NCBI GenBank assembly: GCA_031409815.1
Contig: JANNXV010000087.1
Coordinates: 1-5,973, forward strand
Direction: 5' to 3'
Origin: JANLUX01 sp031409815
GTDB lineage: Bacteria; Bacteroidota; Bacteroidia; AKYH767-A; OLB10
Length of the DNA: 5,973 nt
Shown: positions 1 to 5,973 of the stretch, one piece after another
Position numbering within the stretch: position 1 is the stretch's first letter
Layout of the letters: each line of letters opens with the position of its first letter
Position numbers and translations under genes: made by a program
The notes under the pieces: model-generated
What the model was told of the DNA's origin: nothing
The model's input: only the letters and a program-made list of their open reading frames with translations
Databases searched by the model: none

Positions 1-1436
1 TTATTGCTTAATTCAATGGCACGTTCATTTTTGCTTGCCTCTAAAAAATTGATGGCTGCACCAAAATGCTCGTTATATTGAAGTGCCCATGCTTCATTGG
101 GATTATTTTTTTCTTTCCAATCCAATGCTAATTGCAATTCAGGATCTCGCCAAAGTGCTGCTCTTCCTTCTTTATATAATAAAGCCCCGCTACAAAGTCT
201 TTGATATATTTCTGATGAATCGGTTTCCTCATCCACCCATTTTTTTAAACGCTCCCAACCTCGCATCAAACTCTCGTGCGAAATATCAAGAACTGTTGTT
301 GTGGTAATTTGATTTTCCTCTGCCGGAAGAATAAACGTGCGTCCTGCTTTTCGGAATGGATGCAATACTTCTACCAGCTCTTCAAATGACGCACCTGTAA
401 TTTGCATAAGTGCTGCTACTGAAGTGGGTCTTCTTACCCCTCGGTTTTCACCTGTTTTTACCGTAAGGCATTTTAAAATCGATTCGAGAAGTTTCTTTTG
501 TTTTTCATTTGATAATTCATTAAAAGCCTCATCAGCATGATTAGATAACGCATTATGCATGGTTCCTATCATCTCATAATGACGAATATCCATTGGCTCA
601 CCCACCTCTGCTGTTTCCACCCATTTATCCCAGGTGCGCATTAATGCATGTTGCAATACCGGAAGCTGATCAGGGTTATCGCCCAATTCATTGGTTACTT
701 GCTGAACTAGTCGTGGAGATATTTTTCCGTTAGCATAATTAATCGGTCCTGTAATAGCTAACCGATTTTGTTTGTCATTTAAACGAGGCACTAAATAATG
801 CCCATCGTTAATGGCTTCAGGCAACCCTTCAAACCGAACGCAATCACCTAAAAAGTCGGATCGTATAGTGAGGATTACATAAATCGGCACATCACGCTGA
901 CGTACCGCATCAATTATCAGGTTAACGAAATTTTCTGATTCTGCATCATTGTGTTCAACGCCTTCGCCAGAAAAGCGGAACGTTTCTTCAAACTGATCGA
1001 GCAGTATAAGAAGTTTAGTATTTGCCGGCAACTGATTTCTTACCGATTGCACAAGACCTAATGATGAATCGCGAAGTAATGTCTCAGTACGATCAAATAG
1101 TTCCTTGTCTTTATCCCTATCACCGGTTGCAAAAACATTTTTTTGCATTAATGATTCTGCCAAATTCTTAATTGGTGTGTTACCTGGCTTCATAGAAGTA
1201 ATCTTCCAGGATTTATTGTCGGCACTTAATTTTCCATCGTGTATAGCAGGTAATAATCCTGCACGAACTAATGACGACTTTCCAGAACCGCTGGTTCCAA
1301 CAATAGCAACAAAATGGTTTTGATCGAGCTTGCGTAATAAATCACTGATGTGTTGTTCGCGACCGAAAAACAAATGACTTTCTTCGTAGTCAAAAGAACG
1401 TAAACCGGGAAACGGATTTTGTAGCGCTAAGGTCAT
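1..1436 (-). CDS. STAND-family NTPase (nSTAND1-like), N-terminal 478 residues, 3' end cut by window edge
   Basis: This reading frame has no stop down to base 1, so the gene continues beyond the window. Seen in the translation: an N-terminal NPFPGLRSF motif (residues 7-15) and an FFGRE motif (23-27); a Walker A P-loop GTSGSGKS (47-54); a Walker B strand ending in LLDQFEE (145-151, with D147, E150 and E151); RSDFL (192-196), a likely sensor motif; LPVLQHALMRTW (258-269); and DISHESLMRGWERLKKW (384-400). This series is characteristic of nSTAND1 NTPases, which act as nucleotide-driven switches that usually carry a C-terminal sensor such as WD40 or TPR repeats. No TIR, caspase or other effector precedes the NTPase, so any effector would be C-terminal or a separate protein. 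The ATG at 1436 fits because the family motif begins seven residues in. The gap to the kinase gene upstream is 64 bp, which suggests co-transcription. The ligand and output are unknown. Alternative: a general signalling ATPase rather than a defence protein. Confidence 0.9.
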   Translation of the reverse strand, partial: MTLALQNPFPGLRSFDYEESHLFFGREQHISDLLRKLDQNHFVAIVGTSGSGKSSLVRAGLLPAIHDGKLSADNKSWKITSMKPGNTPIKNLAESLMQKNVFATGDRDKDKELFDRTETLLRDSSLGLVQSVRNQLPANTKLLILLDQFEETFRFSGEGVEHNDAESENFVNLIIDAVRQRDVPIYVILTIRSDFLGDCVRFEGLPEAINDGHYLVPRLNDKQNRLAITGPINYANGKISPRLVQQVTNELGDNPDQLPVLQHALMRTWDKWVETAEVGEPMDIRHYEMIGTMHNALSNHADEAFNELSNEKQKKLLESILKCLTVKTGENRGVRRPTSVAALMQITGASFEELVEVLHPFRKAGRTFILPAEENQITTTTVLDISHESLMRGWERLKKWVDEETDSSEIYQRLCSGALLYKEGRAALWRDPELQLALDWKEKNNPNEAWALQYNEHFGAAINFLEASKNERAIELSN

Positions 1437-1500
1437 GTTTGCTAAATTTTATTTTTTAATGATGTAATCAGGTTAATAGATGCTTGCTAAAATTAGTATG

Positions 1501-3108
1501 TTATTCAATCACCTTGAATGGTATTGTAATTTTAAACTCACTGCCTTTTCCAATTTCACTCTTAACATTTAATTCTCCATTGCTGCCTTTGGTAATAATA
1601 TCGTGGCTGATAGATAAACCTAACCCTGTTCCTTCGCCCGTTGGCTTGGTAGTAAAGAAAGGCAAAAATATTTTTCCTAATATCTCTTCCGGAATTCCAA
1701 GTCCATTATCGCTAATGGTGATAACGACTGCTGAATTTATTAATGCAGTTTTTATGTTTAACTGTGGCTCGTAATTTATTAATGCTGATGCATTGGATAT
1801 TGAATTGATTTTTTTTCGTTTCTCATTCATGGTATAAAAAGCATTGCTGAAAATATTGAGCAGCACCGTTCCAAAATCTTCCGTCACAATTTGAATAGAA
1901 GGCAATTTGTTGTCTACTACTTTTTCCAGTTTGCAATCAAAAGCATTTACTTTCCCTTTAAACCCATTGATGGCAATATTTAAATATTCATCAATAGAGC
2001 GGTTTACATCAATTTTTGATTTTTCTCCATTACCCGAGCGGCTTAATAACATCATGCTTTTAACGATACTATATGCCCGTTGACCATGTAAATGAATTTT
2101 ATCAAGATTACCTACTAACTGAGTTTTCAGCTCAATTTGTTCTTCCTTTGATTCTGTTGAATCAATTTCCGGAACAAGATCAATTGACAACTGTGAGAAA
2201 CTATTTACAAAATTGATCGGGTTCAAAATTTCGTGTGCAATGCCCGAAGCAATTTGACCTAACGAAGCCATCTTCTCATTATGAATTAATTGTGTTTGGG
2301 TGTTTTGCAACTCGCCATAAATTAAAGCGTTGCCAATTGCTACTGCGGTGTATGGAATCAATGAGCGAATCATTTCAATATGATAATCATTAAAAGCTTT
2401 TTTTGAAAAGCTCATTACTGTGATAGCACCTACTTCTTTATCCTGCCTATAAACGGGAAATGAAATAATCGATTGAGGAATTCTGCCATCCTGTAAGCTG
2501 AGTGGTTTAAAAACATATCTCTCAAAATCCTTTTCTGCATCGTCTAATAATATTTCGCGGTTGTTTTGCAAACACCATTCGGCAATATGATTTTTATATT
2601 CCATATCACCGTTGTTTTTTATATCGATGTTTGATAAAATTTTCCAGCGGTTATCTCTCCAAGTAAAAATTCCTAATTCAAAAACAGCTGCATCCATAAT
2701 CGAGTTAATGGTTTCATACAAGTGCTTAAAAGTTTCTTCCAACTTTAACGATGAGGTTACGCGCTGTCCAAGTTCATTAACCACCTGCAAATTATCAAAC
2801 CGCTTTTTAAGATTTTCTGTTTTTTCTTTCGACTCGTTATTTGCTGCCGGAGGCGGAACTGATGTACCGGTTTTAGAGTTTTTAATTTGTTCTATTTTAT
2901 CTCCAAGCGATTCAAGTCCGCCCAATACTCCTTCCGACCCACTATTTCCGGAAATTGCGGGTGTTATACCTGGAGTCAAATAAGACATTACATTATCCAC
3001 TTTTTGGTTGAGATCAACATTAATTTTCTTTAACCGCATTTTAAAGAAAAAAAACACCCCGGCTCCTCCGGCTAAAACGAACAAGGGATAAAGAATGATC
3101 TGTACCAT
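1501..3108 (-). CDS. Membrane-anchored GAF-domain sensor histidine kinase, 535 aa
   Basis: Predicted autophosphorylating sensor kinase. Numbering is from the ATG at 3108. Residues 2-23 form one hydrophobic membrane segment at the extreme N-terminus, so there is no periplasmic sensor. A polar, Gly/Ser/Pro-rich linker follows (about 24-97), then a GAF-like domain (about 97-265), which is the likely input site. The dimerisation/phosphotransfer domain has the H box GIAHEILNP with phosphoacceptor H292, then the HGQRAYSIVKSMMLLSRSG segment seen in a Bacteroidota/cyanobacterial kinase group. The ATP-binding domain has the N box (N418, N422), G1 box DNGLG (D467, G469, G471), F box (FLPFF, 481-485) and G2 box GEGTGLGLS (491-499). 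All catalytic boxes are intact. The frame extends upstream to a TTG at 3135, but that codon overlaps a TAnnTTTG promoter element; the ATG at 3108 leaves a normal short A-rich leader. The likely partner is the adjacent LytTR regulator. The kinase is not the LytS-type (His_kinase, PF06580) usually paired with LytTR regulators. Confidence 0.93.
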   Translation of the reverse strand: MVQIILYPLFVLAGGAGVFFFFKMRLKKINVDLNQKVDNVMSYLTPGITPAISGNSGSEGVLGGLESLGDKIEQIKNSKTGTSVPPPAANNESKEKTENLKKRFDNLQVVNELGQRVTSSLKLEETFKHLYETINSIMDAAVFELGIFTWRDNRWKILSNIDIKNNGDMEYKNHIAEWCLQNNREILLDDAEKDFERYVFKPLSLQDGRIPQSIISFPVYRQDKEVGAITVMSFSKKAFNDYHIEMIRSLIPYTAVAIGNALIYGELQNTQTQLIHNEKMASLGQIASGIAHEILNPINFVNSFSQLSIDLVPEIDSTESKEEQIELKTQLVGNLDKIHLHGQRAYSIVKSMMLLSRSGNGEKSKIDVNRSIDEYLNIAINGFKGKVNAFDCKLEKVVDNKLPSIQIVTEDFGTVLLNIFSNAFYTMNEKRKKINSISNASALINYEPQLNIKTALINSAVVITISDNGLGIPEEILGKIFLPFFTTKPTGEGTGLGLSISHDIITKGSNGELNVKSEIGKGSEFKITIPFKVIE

Positions 3109-3132
3109 ATCAACAGTTTTTTTATACAAAGT

Positions 3133-3140
3133 CAAAAGTA
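3133..3140 (-). promoter_or_regulatory. Candidate Bacteroidota -7 promoter element for the histidine kinase
   Basis: The minus strand reads TACTTTTG, an exact match to the TAnnTTTG element of Bacteroidota sigma-ABfr promoters. It ends 24 nt before the kinase ATG at 3108, the same spacing as the element before the small secreted gene. No clear TTTG -33 box lies 19-21 bp upstream; inverted repeats occupy that area instead. Its position argues against the alternative TTG start at 3135, which would fall inside the promoter. Confidence 0.6.
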
Positions 3141-3149
3141 AATACGCCC

Positions 3150-3181
3150 AATCGATTTTTTCGATTCCAATGTATAATTGG
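3150..3181. repeat. Two adjacent inverted repeats upstream of the kinase promoter, operator-like
   Basis: On the plus strand, AATCGA (3150-3155) and TCGATT (3161-3166) form a perfect 6-bp dyad with a 5-nt T spacer. CCAAT (3167-3171) and ATTGG (3177-3181) form a second perfect 5-bp dyad immediately next to it. A further CCAAT lies at 3148-3152. The pair sits about 10-40 bp upstream of the kinase -7 element, where a regulator would touch RNA polymerase. No T tract suitable for a terminator of the upstream regulator gene follows on the minus strand. The binding protein is unknown. Confidence 0.4.
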
Positions 3182-3294
3182 TGGCTTTGAATGTATATTT
3201 AGCAAACCAGGGCCATTTTATAGGCCGTATTGAAATTAATAGCACTGATCATTCAGGATTAAGGTTGGGTCTGCTGCGTTATTGATTTACTTGG

Positions 3295-4041
3295 TTATAA
3301 CTTACCCAGTACTTCTAATAAAGCATCTCTTTTACTTCTTGCTACTGTTATGGATTTGCCATTTTCTAAAACCACATAACCACCATCGCTTCTAACAAAC
3401 TTACTTACATGATTGAGATTGATAAGAAACGAATTATGGACTCTGAAAAAGTGAGTATCGTCAACTAATTCCTCAAATCGTCCGATTGGCTTGCTTACCA
3501 CAATATTTTTATCACCCTTTAAATGCACGGTGGTATAGTTCCCGTCCGATTCAAAATAAAATATCTCATCCATATTTACCAGTTGCACTCCATCCGCAAT
3601 GGTTAATGCAATTTTTTTGATGGATTTATTTCTCGACTTTAAATTATCAGTCAACAAACTGATTTGGGTTTTGCTGGGCGCTGATTGCTTTTCCATTGAT
3701 CGATCAATGGCTTCCTTTAATTCTTTTGCTTTTACCGGTTTCAATAAAAAATCAAGTGCACTTGCACGAATTGCTTGCACCGCATATTTATCAACCGAAG
3801 TCGTAATTACCAAATGAAAATCGAGTTTAGGTAAAAGTTCGAGCATTTCGAAACCGGAAGTACCCGGCATCACCACGTCTAAAAAAACCAATTGTGGTTT
3901 GTGTTTAAGTATGGCTGCCAACCCATCGTTGGCTGAGTTAGCAGCAGCCAATACTTTAACCGGCAACTCGTGCTTTTGAATAAGATAATTTAAATCATCA
4001 ATACATTCTTGTTCATCATCTATTATAACTGTCGAAATCAT
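3295..4041 (-). CDS. LytTR-family response regulator, 248 aa
   Basis: Predicted DNA-binding response regulator. The receiver domain (about 1-118) has the acidic pocket D8/D9 with E10, phosphoacceptor D55 in VFLDVVMPG, conserved threonines at 80-81 in VITTS, and the switch lysine K101 in LLKPV. The LytTR DNA-binding domain spans about 144-247, with the typical DEIFYFESDGNYTTVHL (158-174) and FRVHNSFLINLNHV (199-212) segments. Length and order match the normal LytT/AgrA-like architecture in Bacteroidota, and all key receiver residues are present. The ATG at 4041 gives a standard MISTVIIDDE start. The gene is first in a same-strand series with the kinase (186 bp downstream) and the STAND NTPase, and is divergent from the small secreted gene. 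LytTR proteins normally bind paired direct repeats, so candidate targets include the intergenic regions on either side; this is inferred. A perfect 18-bp palindrome lies inside the gene at 3693-3710. Confidence 0.95.
   Translation of the reverse strand: MISTVIIDDEQECIDDLNYLIQKHELPVKVLAAANSANDGLAAILKHKPQLVFLDVVMPGTSGFEMLELLPKLDFHLVITTSVDKYAVQAIRASALDFLLKPVKAKELKEAIDRSMEKQSAPSKTQISLLTDNLKSRNKSIKKIALTIADGVQLVNMDEIFYFESDGNYTTVHLKGDKNIVVSKPIGRFEELVDDTHFFRVHNSFLINLNHVSKFVRSDGGYVVLENGKSITVARSKRDALLEVLGKL
3693..3710. repeat. Perfect 18-bp palindrome inside the response regulator gene
   Basis: CCATTGATCGATCAATGG is identical to its reverse complement and stops being symmetric at the next base on each side. 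It encodes residues around I112-M116 (AIDRSMEK), in the linker between receiver and LytTR domains. It also contains an in-frame ATG (M116) that could in principle begin a LytTR-only product of 133 residues. The symmetry is seen directly; any binding role is speculation, and it may simply reflect the codons used. Confidence 0.5.
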
Positions 4042-4124
4042 ATGGTGTTTTTCTGTAAAGCAATATTACTAAGAAGCCGTTTAACTTTTTCCGTTTCGAC
4101 AATTCTTCTTTTCAATATTTTTTT

Positions 4125-4151
4125 AACAGCAAATACCTGTTGCAATCTGTT
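4125..4151. repeat. AACAG/CTGTT repeat cluster upstream of the response regulator
   Basis: AACAG (4125-4129) and CTGTT (4137-4141) form an inverted repeat with a 7-nt spacer, and a second CTGTT (4147-4151) repeats the right arm exactly 10 bp further on. The cluster lies about 85-110 bp upstream of the regulator ATG and about 150 bp upstream of the divergent secreted gene. It could be a regulator-binding site or leader RNA structure. The units are short, so chance is possible. Confidence 0.25.
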
Positions 4152-4192
4152 TCAGCACTTCTATTTGGATGAATGGCTCATTGCATTTTGAC

Positions 4193-4209
4193 CAACCAAA
4201 ACAACCAAA
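4193..4209. repeat. Short tandem direct repeat CAACCAAA
   Basis: CAACCAAA occurs at 4193-4200 and again at 4202-4209, giving a 9-bp period. The second copy overlaps the candidate minus-strand -7 element of the response regulator. It is a minor feature of the divergent intergenic region and has no assigned role. Confidence 0.3.
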
Positions 4210-4213
4210 TATA
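4206..4213 (-). promoter_or_regulatory. Possible -7 promoter element for the response regulator
   Basis: The minus strand reads TATATTTG, an exact TAnnTTTG match. Transcription from here would give the response regulator an untranslated leader of roughly 160 nt containing the AACAG/CTGTT cluster. No TTTG -33 box is seen at the expected distance, and a match this short can occur by chance in AT-rich DNA. A weaker TAATATTG element lies about 20 nt before the ATG and is an alternative. Confidence 0.3.
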
Positions 4214-4266
4214 CAATCATAGCTACAGATCATACATTATCATAAACGGCAGCTGTTATGTTGAAA

Positions 4267-4274
4267 TATGTTTG
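4267..4274 (+). promoter_or_regulatory. Candidate Bacteroidota -7 promoter element for the small secreted protein
   Basis: TATGTTTG matches TAnnTTTG exactly and ends 24 nt before the ATG at 4299. The expected transcription start would leave a short A-rich leader without a Shine-Dalgarno sequence, normal for Bacteroidota. No good TTTG -33 box is visible 19-21 bp upstream. The position supports 4299, not the in-frame ATG at 4173, as the start codon. Confidence 0.6.
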
Positions 4275-4298
4275 TATAGCATTATTAAAAACAAGAAA

Positions 4299-4739
4299 AT
4301 GAAAACAGCAAACTTATTCGCAACCACATTTATGTTAGTTGCATTATTAGGAACCGGAAAGGTAAAAGCCCAAAACGAAACAGCTGAAATTACACTATGC
4401 AATAGTGAATCGTGCACAGCGTATACATATCCTGTTTCAAACAACATGATTGTAAATTCAGCTGCTTACGCGGATTTATCTGCTACTGTTCTGTCAGTTG
4501 ATGAACAAAACGAAACCATCAAACTAAATTATGTGATTCCTAGTCACACCTATTCGGCAACCTTAATGGTGCAGGATTTTAATGGACGTAACCTAAGAAC
4601 GATTACTATCAATCCAAACGCAACTAACGCAACGGAGTTTTACATCAAAGATCTTTTATCAGGCACATACGATTATACTTTAGTGCTTAACAATCAGCGA
4701 AATATTTATGGAAAATTTATTGTAAAAGATCAACCTTAA
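4299..4739 (+). CDS. Small secreted protein with sorting-tail-like C-terminal module, 146 aa
   Basis: No named family is recognised. The protein begins with a clear Sec signal peptide: a lysine at residue 2, a hydrophobic core at about 5-19 and a likely cleavage after KVKA at residue 24. The mature part has a closely spaced cysteine pair (C34 and C39 in CNSESC). Residues about 73-143 resemble the small beta-sandwich C-terminal modules of Bacteroidota secreted proteins: a strand with IKLNYVIP, then ATLMVQDFNGRNLRTI, then LLSGTYDYTLVLNNQ and a final KFIV strand. In T9SS-tailed and S74-associated proteins this module follows a large domain; here it is nearly the whole mature protein. The ATG at 4299 is chosen because it places the signal peptide at the N-terminus and follows a -7 element; an in-frame ATG at 4173 would add 42 residues and bury the signal. 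The gene is monocistronic, divergent from the response regulator, and ends before a strong terminator. It may be exported to the periplasm or surface. Confidence 0.82.
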   Translation: MKTANLFATTFMLVALLGTGKVKAQNETAEITLCNSESCTAYTYPVSNNMIVNSAAYADLSATVLSVDEQNETIKLNYVIPSHTYSATLMVQDFNGRNLRTITINPNATNATEFYIKDLLSGTYDYTLVLNNQRNIYGKFIVKDQP

Positions 4740-4815
4740 CTAACATGATGTCCTAATAAATCTGTCACTTTTCTTAGTTTAAAAAAGCCTAAATATATTT
4801 GAGGAATGCTTTTCA

Positions 4816-4851
4816 AAAGGCTGCCTTTTCATGGGGCAGCCTTTGTTTTTT
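4816..4851. terminator. Intrinsic terminator between convergent genes, probably bidirectional
   Basis: A perfect 10-bp stem, AAAGGCTGCC (4816-4825) with GGCAGCCTTT (4835-4844), encloses a 9-nt loop. On the plus strand a G and a run of six T (4846-4851) follow, so it should end transcription of the small secreted gene 77 nt after its stop codon. On the minus strand the same hairpin is followed by TTTT, so it may also terminate the lamin-tail gene, whose stop is at 4886. Confidence 0.9.
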
Positions 4852-4885
4852 ATGGTCATTTATTTTTTTACTGCAATAATGAGCC

Positions 4886-5973
4886 TCACAATTTACCTGC
4901 CACCACGCATGCCCTTTTATACTTCTTTACTTCGCCATTCAAATTAAATGCTTCCATATAAATAATGTATATGCCAATTCTTACCTTTTCATTATTGTCA
5001 TTTATGCCATCCCAATTCCAAGATCCATCCGTTCCCAATAATTCATTTTTTACCAGCTGAGTCATCCGCCTTCCACGGTCGTCAAAGACTTGCACGGTAG
5101 CAGTAAATCCGGGTTGGTCAAAATGGTAAGCAATAGTAACAACATCATCAAACCCGTCATTGTCAGGAGAAAATATTTCAGGCAACACATTTAGGGTGCT
5201 TCCATCGTTAATTACTTCGCTGTATTGTGAGTTGCGTAAACCAGGTGTGGCAAAACCCGAAGTTTCAGATGCAGAGTGCCAGTTACTCTGATCTTGAGTA
5301 GCCCTATCATAGTTAATTCGCTCTAATGATACACCGTCAACTGTATTTAATAATGGAAACTGCCAATCTGAAAAATAATGCAGCTTGTCAATGGTTTTTG
5401 AAGACAGATCCAATACGTAGATAATATCCTCATCAGTTAATAAATCAGGCAAGTTCATGTTCACAAAATGGCCTGAAGCGGATTGATAAAAACTTTGTAC
5501 TCTAATTGAATCATCAGAAAGCAACACATATTCGCCCGGCAATAATAATCGTGAATTGCTTGAAATTAGCACCGGAGCATCCAGCGTATGGGTGGTTAAA
5601 TCCTCTCGTGCTATTTGCAAATCTTTTAAATCAATAACCTTTTGTGAGCGATTATACAATTCAAGAAACTCTACTCCTCCTGTAAGGGCATTAAATAGTA
5701 TTTCATTAATTACAATATCAAACGAGTCGGCAGTAACTGTGTTGAAATAAGTAAATGTTGCGCTTGTATTTACGGCTACCGGGTTATTGGATAAATCTCT
5801 CACATCATTAACTGTTAATGTATTTGTAATTCCATTTGCAAATGCATTGGTAAATACTAAATGCACCAACGAAAAATTGGTAGCATCGCGTAATGCAATT
5901 TGTGGTGAGCCAATCCCATTGTTTACTGAATAGAAAGAGGCTGTTTCAGCAGAAATTTGTTCCACCGGCTCAT
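4886..5973 (-). CDS. Secreted lamin-tail-domain protein, C-terminal 361 residues, 5' end cut by window edge
   Basis: The frame is open to the right edge; a GTG at 5965 is just an internal valine codon (EPVEQIS), so the true start lies outside. Visible residues 1-78 look like the last part of a SbsA-type bacterial Ig-like domain (SAETASFYSVNNGIG, then TLTVNDVRDLSNNPV). Residues about 84-247 form a lamin tail domain: DIVINEILFN, EFLELYN, LLLPGEYVLLS, and the closing SLERIN and FATPGLRNS motifs. Residues about 264-361 form a C-terminal Ig-fold module of the FlgD/CHU_C type, with FSPDNDGFDD (267-276), VQVFDDRGR, WNWDG (318-322) and IGIYIIY. This architecture is common in large exported Bacteroidota proteins and suggests a cell-surface or secreted role, with the C-terminal module possibly used for type IX secretion or anchoring. 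Any enzymatic N-terminal domain cannot be seen. It converges on the small secreted gene across the shared terminator and appears unrelated to the signalling genes. Confidence 0.9.
   Translation of the reverse strand, partial: EPVEQISAETASFYSVNNGIGSPQIALRDATNFSLVHLVFTNAFANGITNTLTVNDVRDLSNNPVAVNTSATFTYFNTVTADSFDIVINEILFNALTGGVEFLELYNRSQKVIDLKDLQIAREDLTTHTLDAPVLISSNSRLLLPGEYVLLSDDSIRVQSFYQSASGHFVNMNLPDLLTDEDIIYVLDLSSKTIDKLHYFSDWQFPLLNTVDGVSLERINYDRATQDQSNWHSASETSGFATPGLRNSQYSEVINDGSTLNVLPEIFSPDNDGFDDVVTIAYHFDQPGFTATVQVFDDRGRRMTQLVKNELLGTDGSWNWDGINDNNEKVRIGIYIIYMEAFNLNGEVKKYKRACVVAGKL

Noticed and set aside
1437..1500. Possible separate promoter for the STAND NTPase (TAATTTTA and a repeated TTTAGCAA)
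   Set aside because: No exact TAnnTTTG element is present; the near match lacks the final G, and the repeat is short and AT-rich.
2148..2165. 7-bp inverted repeat TTGATTC/GAATCAA with a 4-nt loop inside the kinase gene
   Set aside because: It is inside well-conserved coding sequence, has no T tract and is short enough to occur by chance.
2612..2983. 123-residue plus-strand open frame opposite the kinase gene
   Set aside because: It is the antisense shadow of the kinase linker and GAF coding sequence and has no recognisable domain or start context of its own. The other short opposite-strand frames within genes were rejected on the same grounds.
3213..3228. GGCC-N8-GGCC repeat as a possible terminator after the response regulator
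   Set aside because: The stem is only four base pairs and no run of T follows it on the minus strand, so termination is not supported.
4038..4145. A 35-codon minus-strand frame starting at TTG 4145 whose TGA overlaps the response regulator ATG (ATGA overlap), encoding a basic helical-looking peptide
   Set aside because: It has no ATG, no recognisable domain and lies in AT-rich DNA where open frames of this length are common. The ATGA overlap is suggestive of translational coupling but is not enough to call a gene.
4173..4298. In-frame 42-residue N-terminal extension of the small secreted protein
   Set aside because: It would bury a clear signal peptide, and it lies largely upstream of the TATGTTTG promoter element, so the start at 4299 is much more likely.

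Overview
The window looks like chromosomal DNA of a Bacteroidota bacterium. The DNA is AT-rich. The genes are preceded by A-rich leaders with no Shine-Dalgarno sequence, and perfect matches to the Bacteroidota -7 promoter element (TAnnTTTG) lie upstream of several of them. The proteins are of types typical of the phylum: a LytTR response regulator, a GAF/GHKL histidine kinase, a small secreted protein with a sorting-tail-like end, and a lamin-tail-domain surface protein. I cannot assign a genus.

Layout, left to right. At 1-1436 (minus) is the N-terminal 478 residues of a STAND-type NTPase (nSTAND1-like); its C-terminal sensor or effector part lies beyond the left edge. At 1501-3108 (minus) is a membrane-anchored GAF histidine kinase. 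At 3295-4041 (minus) is a LytTR response regulator. At 4042-4298 is a divergent intergenic region. At 4299-4739 (plus) is a small secreted protein, followed by a strong bidirectional terminator at 4816-4851. At 4886-5973 (minus) is the C-terminal 361 residues of a large secreted protein with Ig-like, lamin-tail and C-terminal Ig-fold domains; its start lies beyond the right edge.

The three left-hand genes point the same way, in transcription order response regulator, kinase, NTPase. The kinase and NTPase are only 64 bp apart with no convincing promoter between them, so they are probably co-transcribed. The kinase has its own candidate promoter, with two adjacent inverted repeats directly upstream. 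This suggests a signalling module in which a two-component pair is linked to a STAND NTPase switch. That link is inferred from gene order only. No RNA genes, CRISPR arrays, insertion sequences or attachment sites were recognised.

The best leads are the kinase/regulator/STAND cluster, the operator-like dyads in front of the kinase, a perfect 18-bp palindrome inside the regulator gene, and the small exported protein divergent from the regulator.
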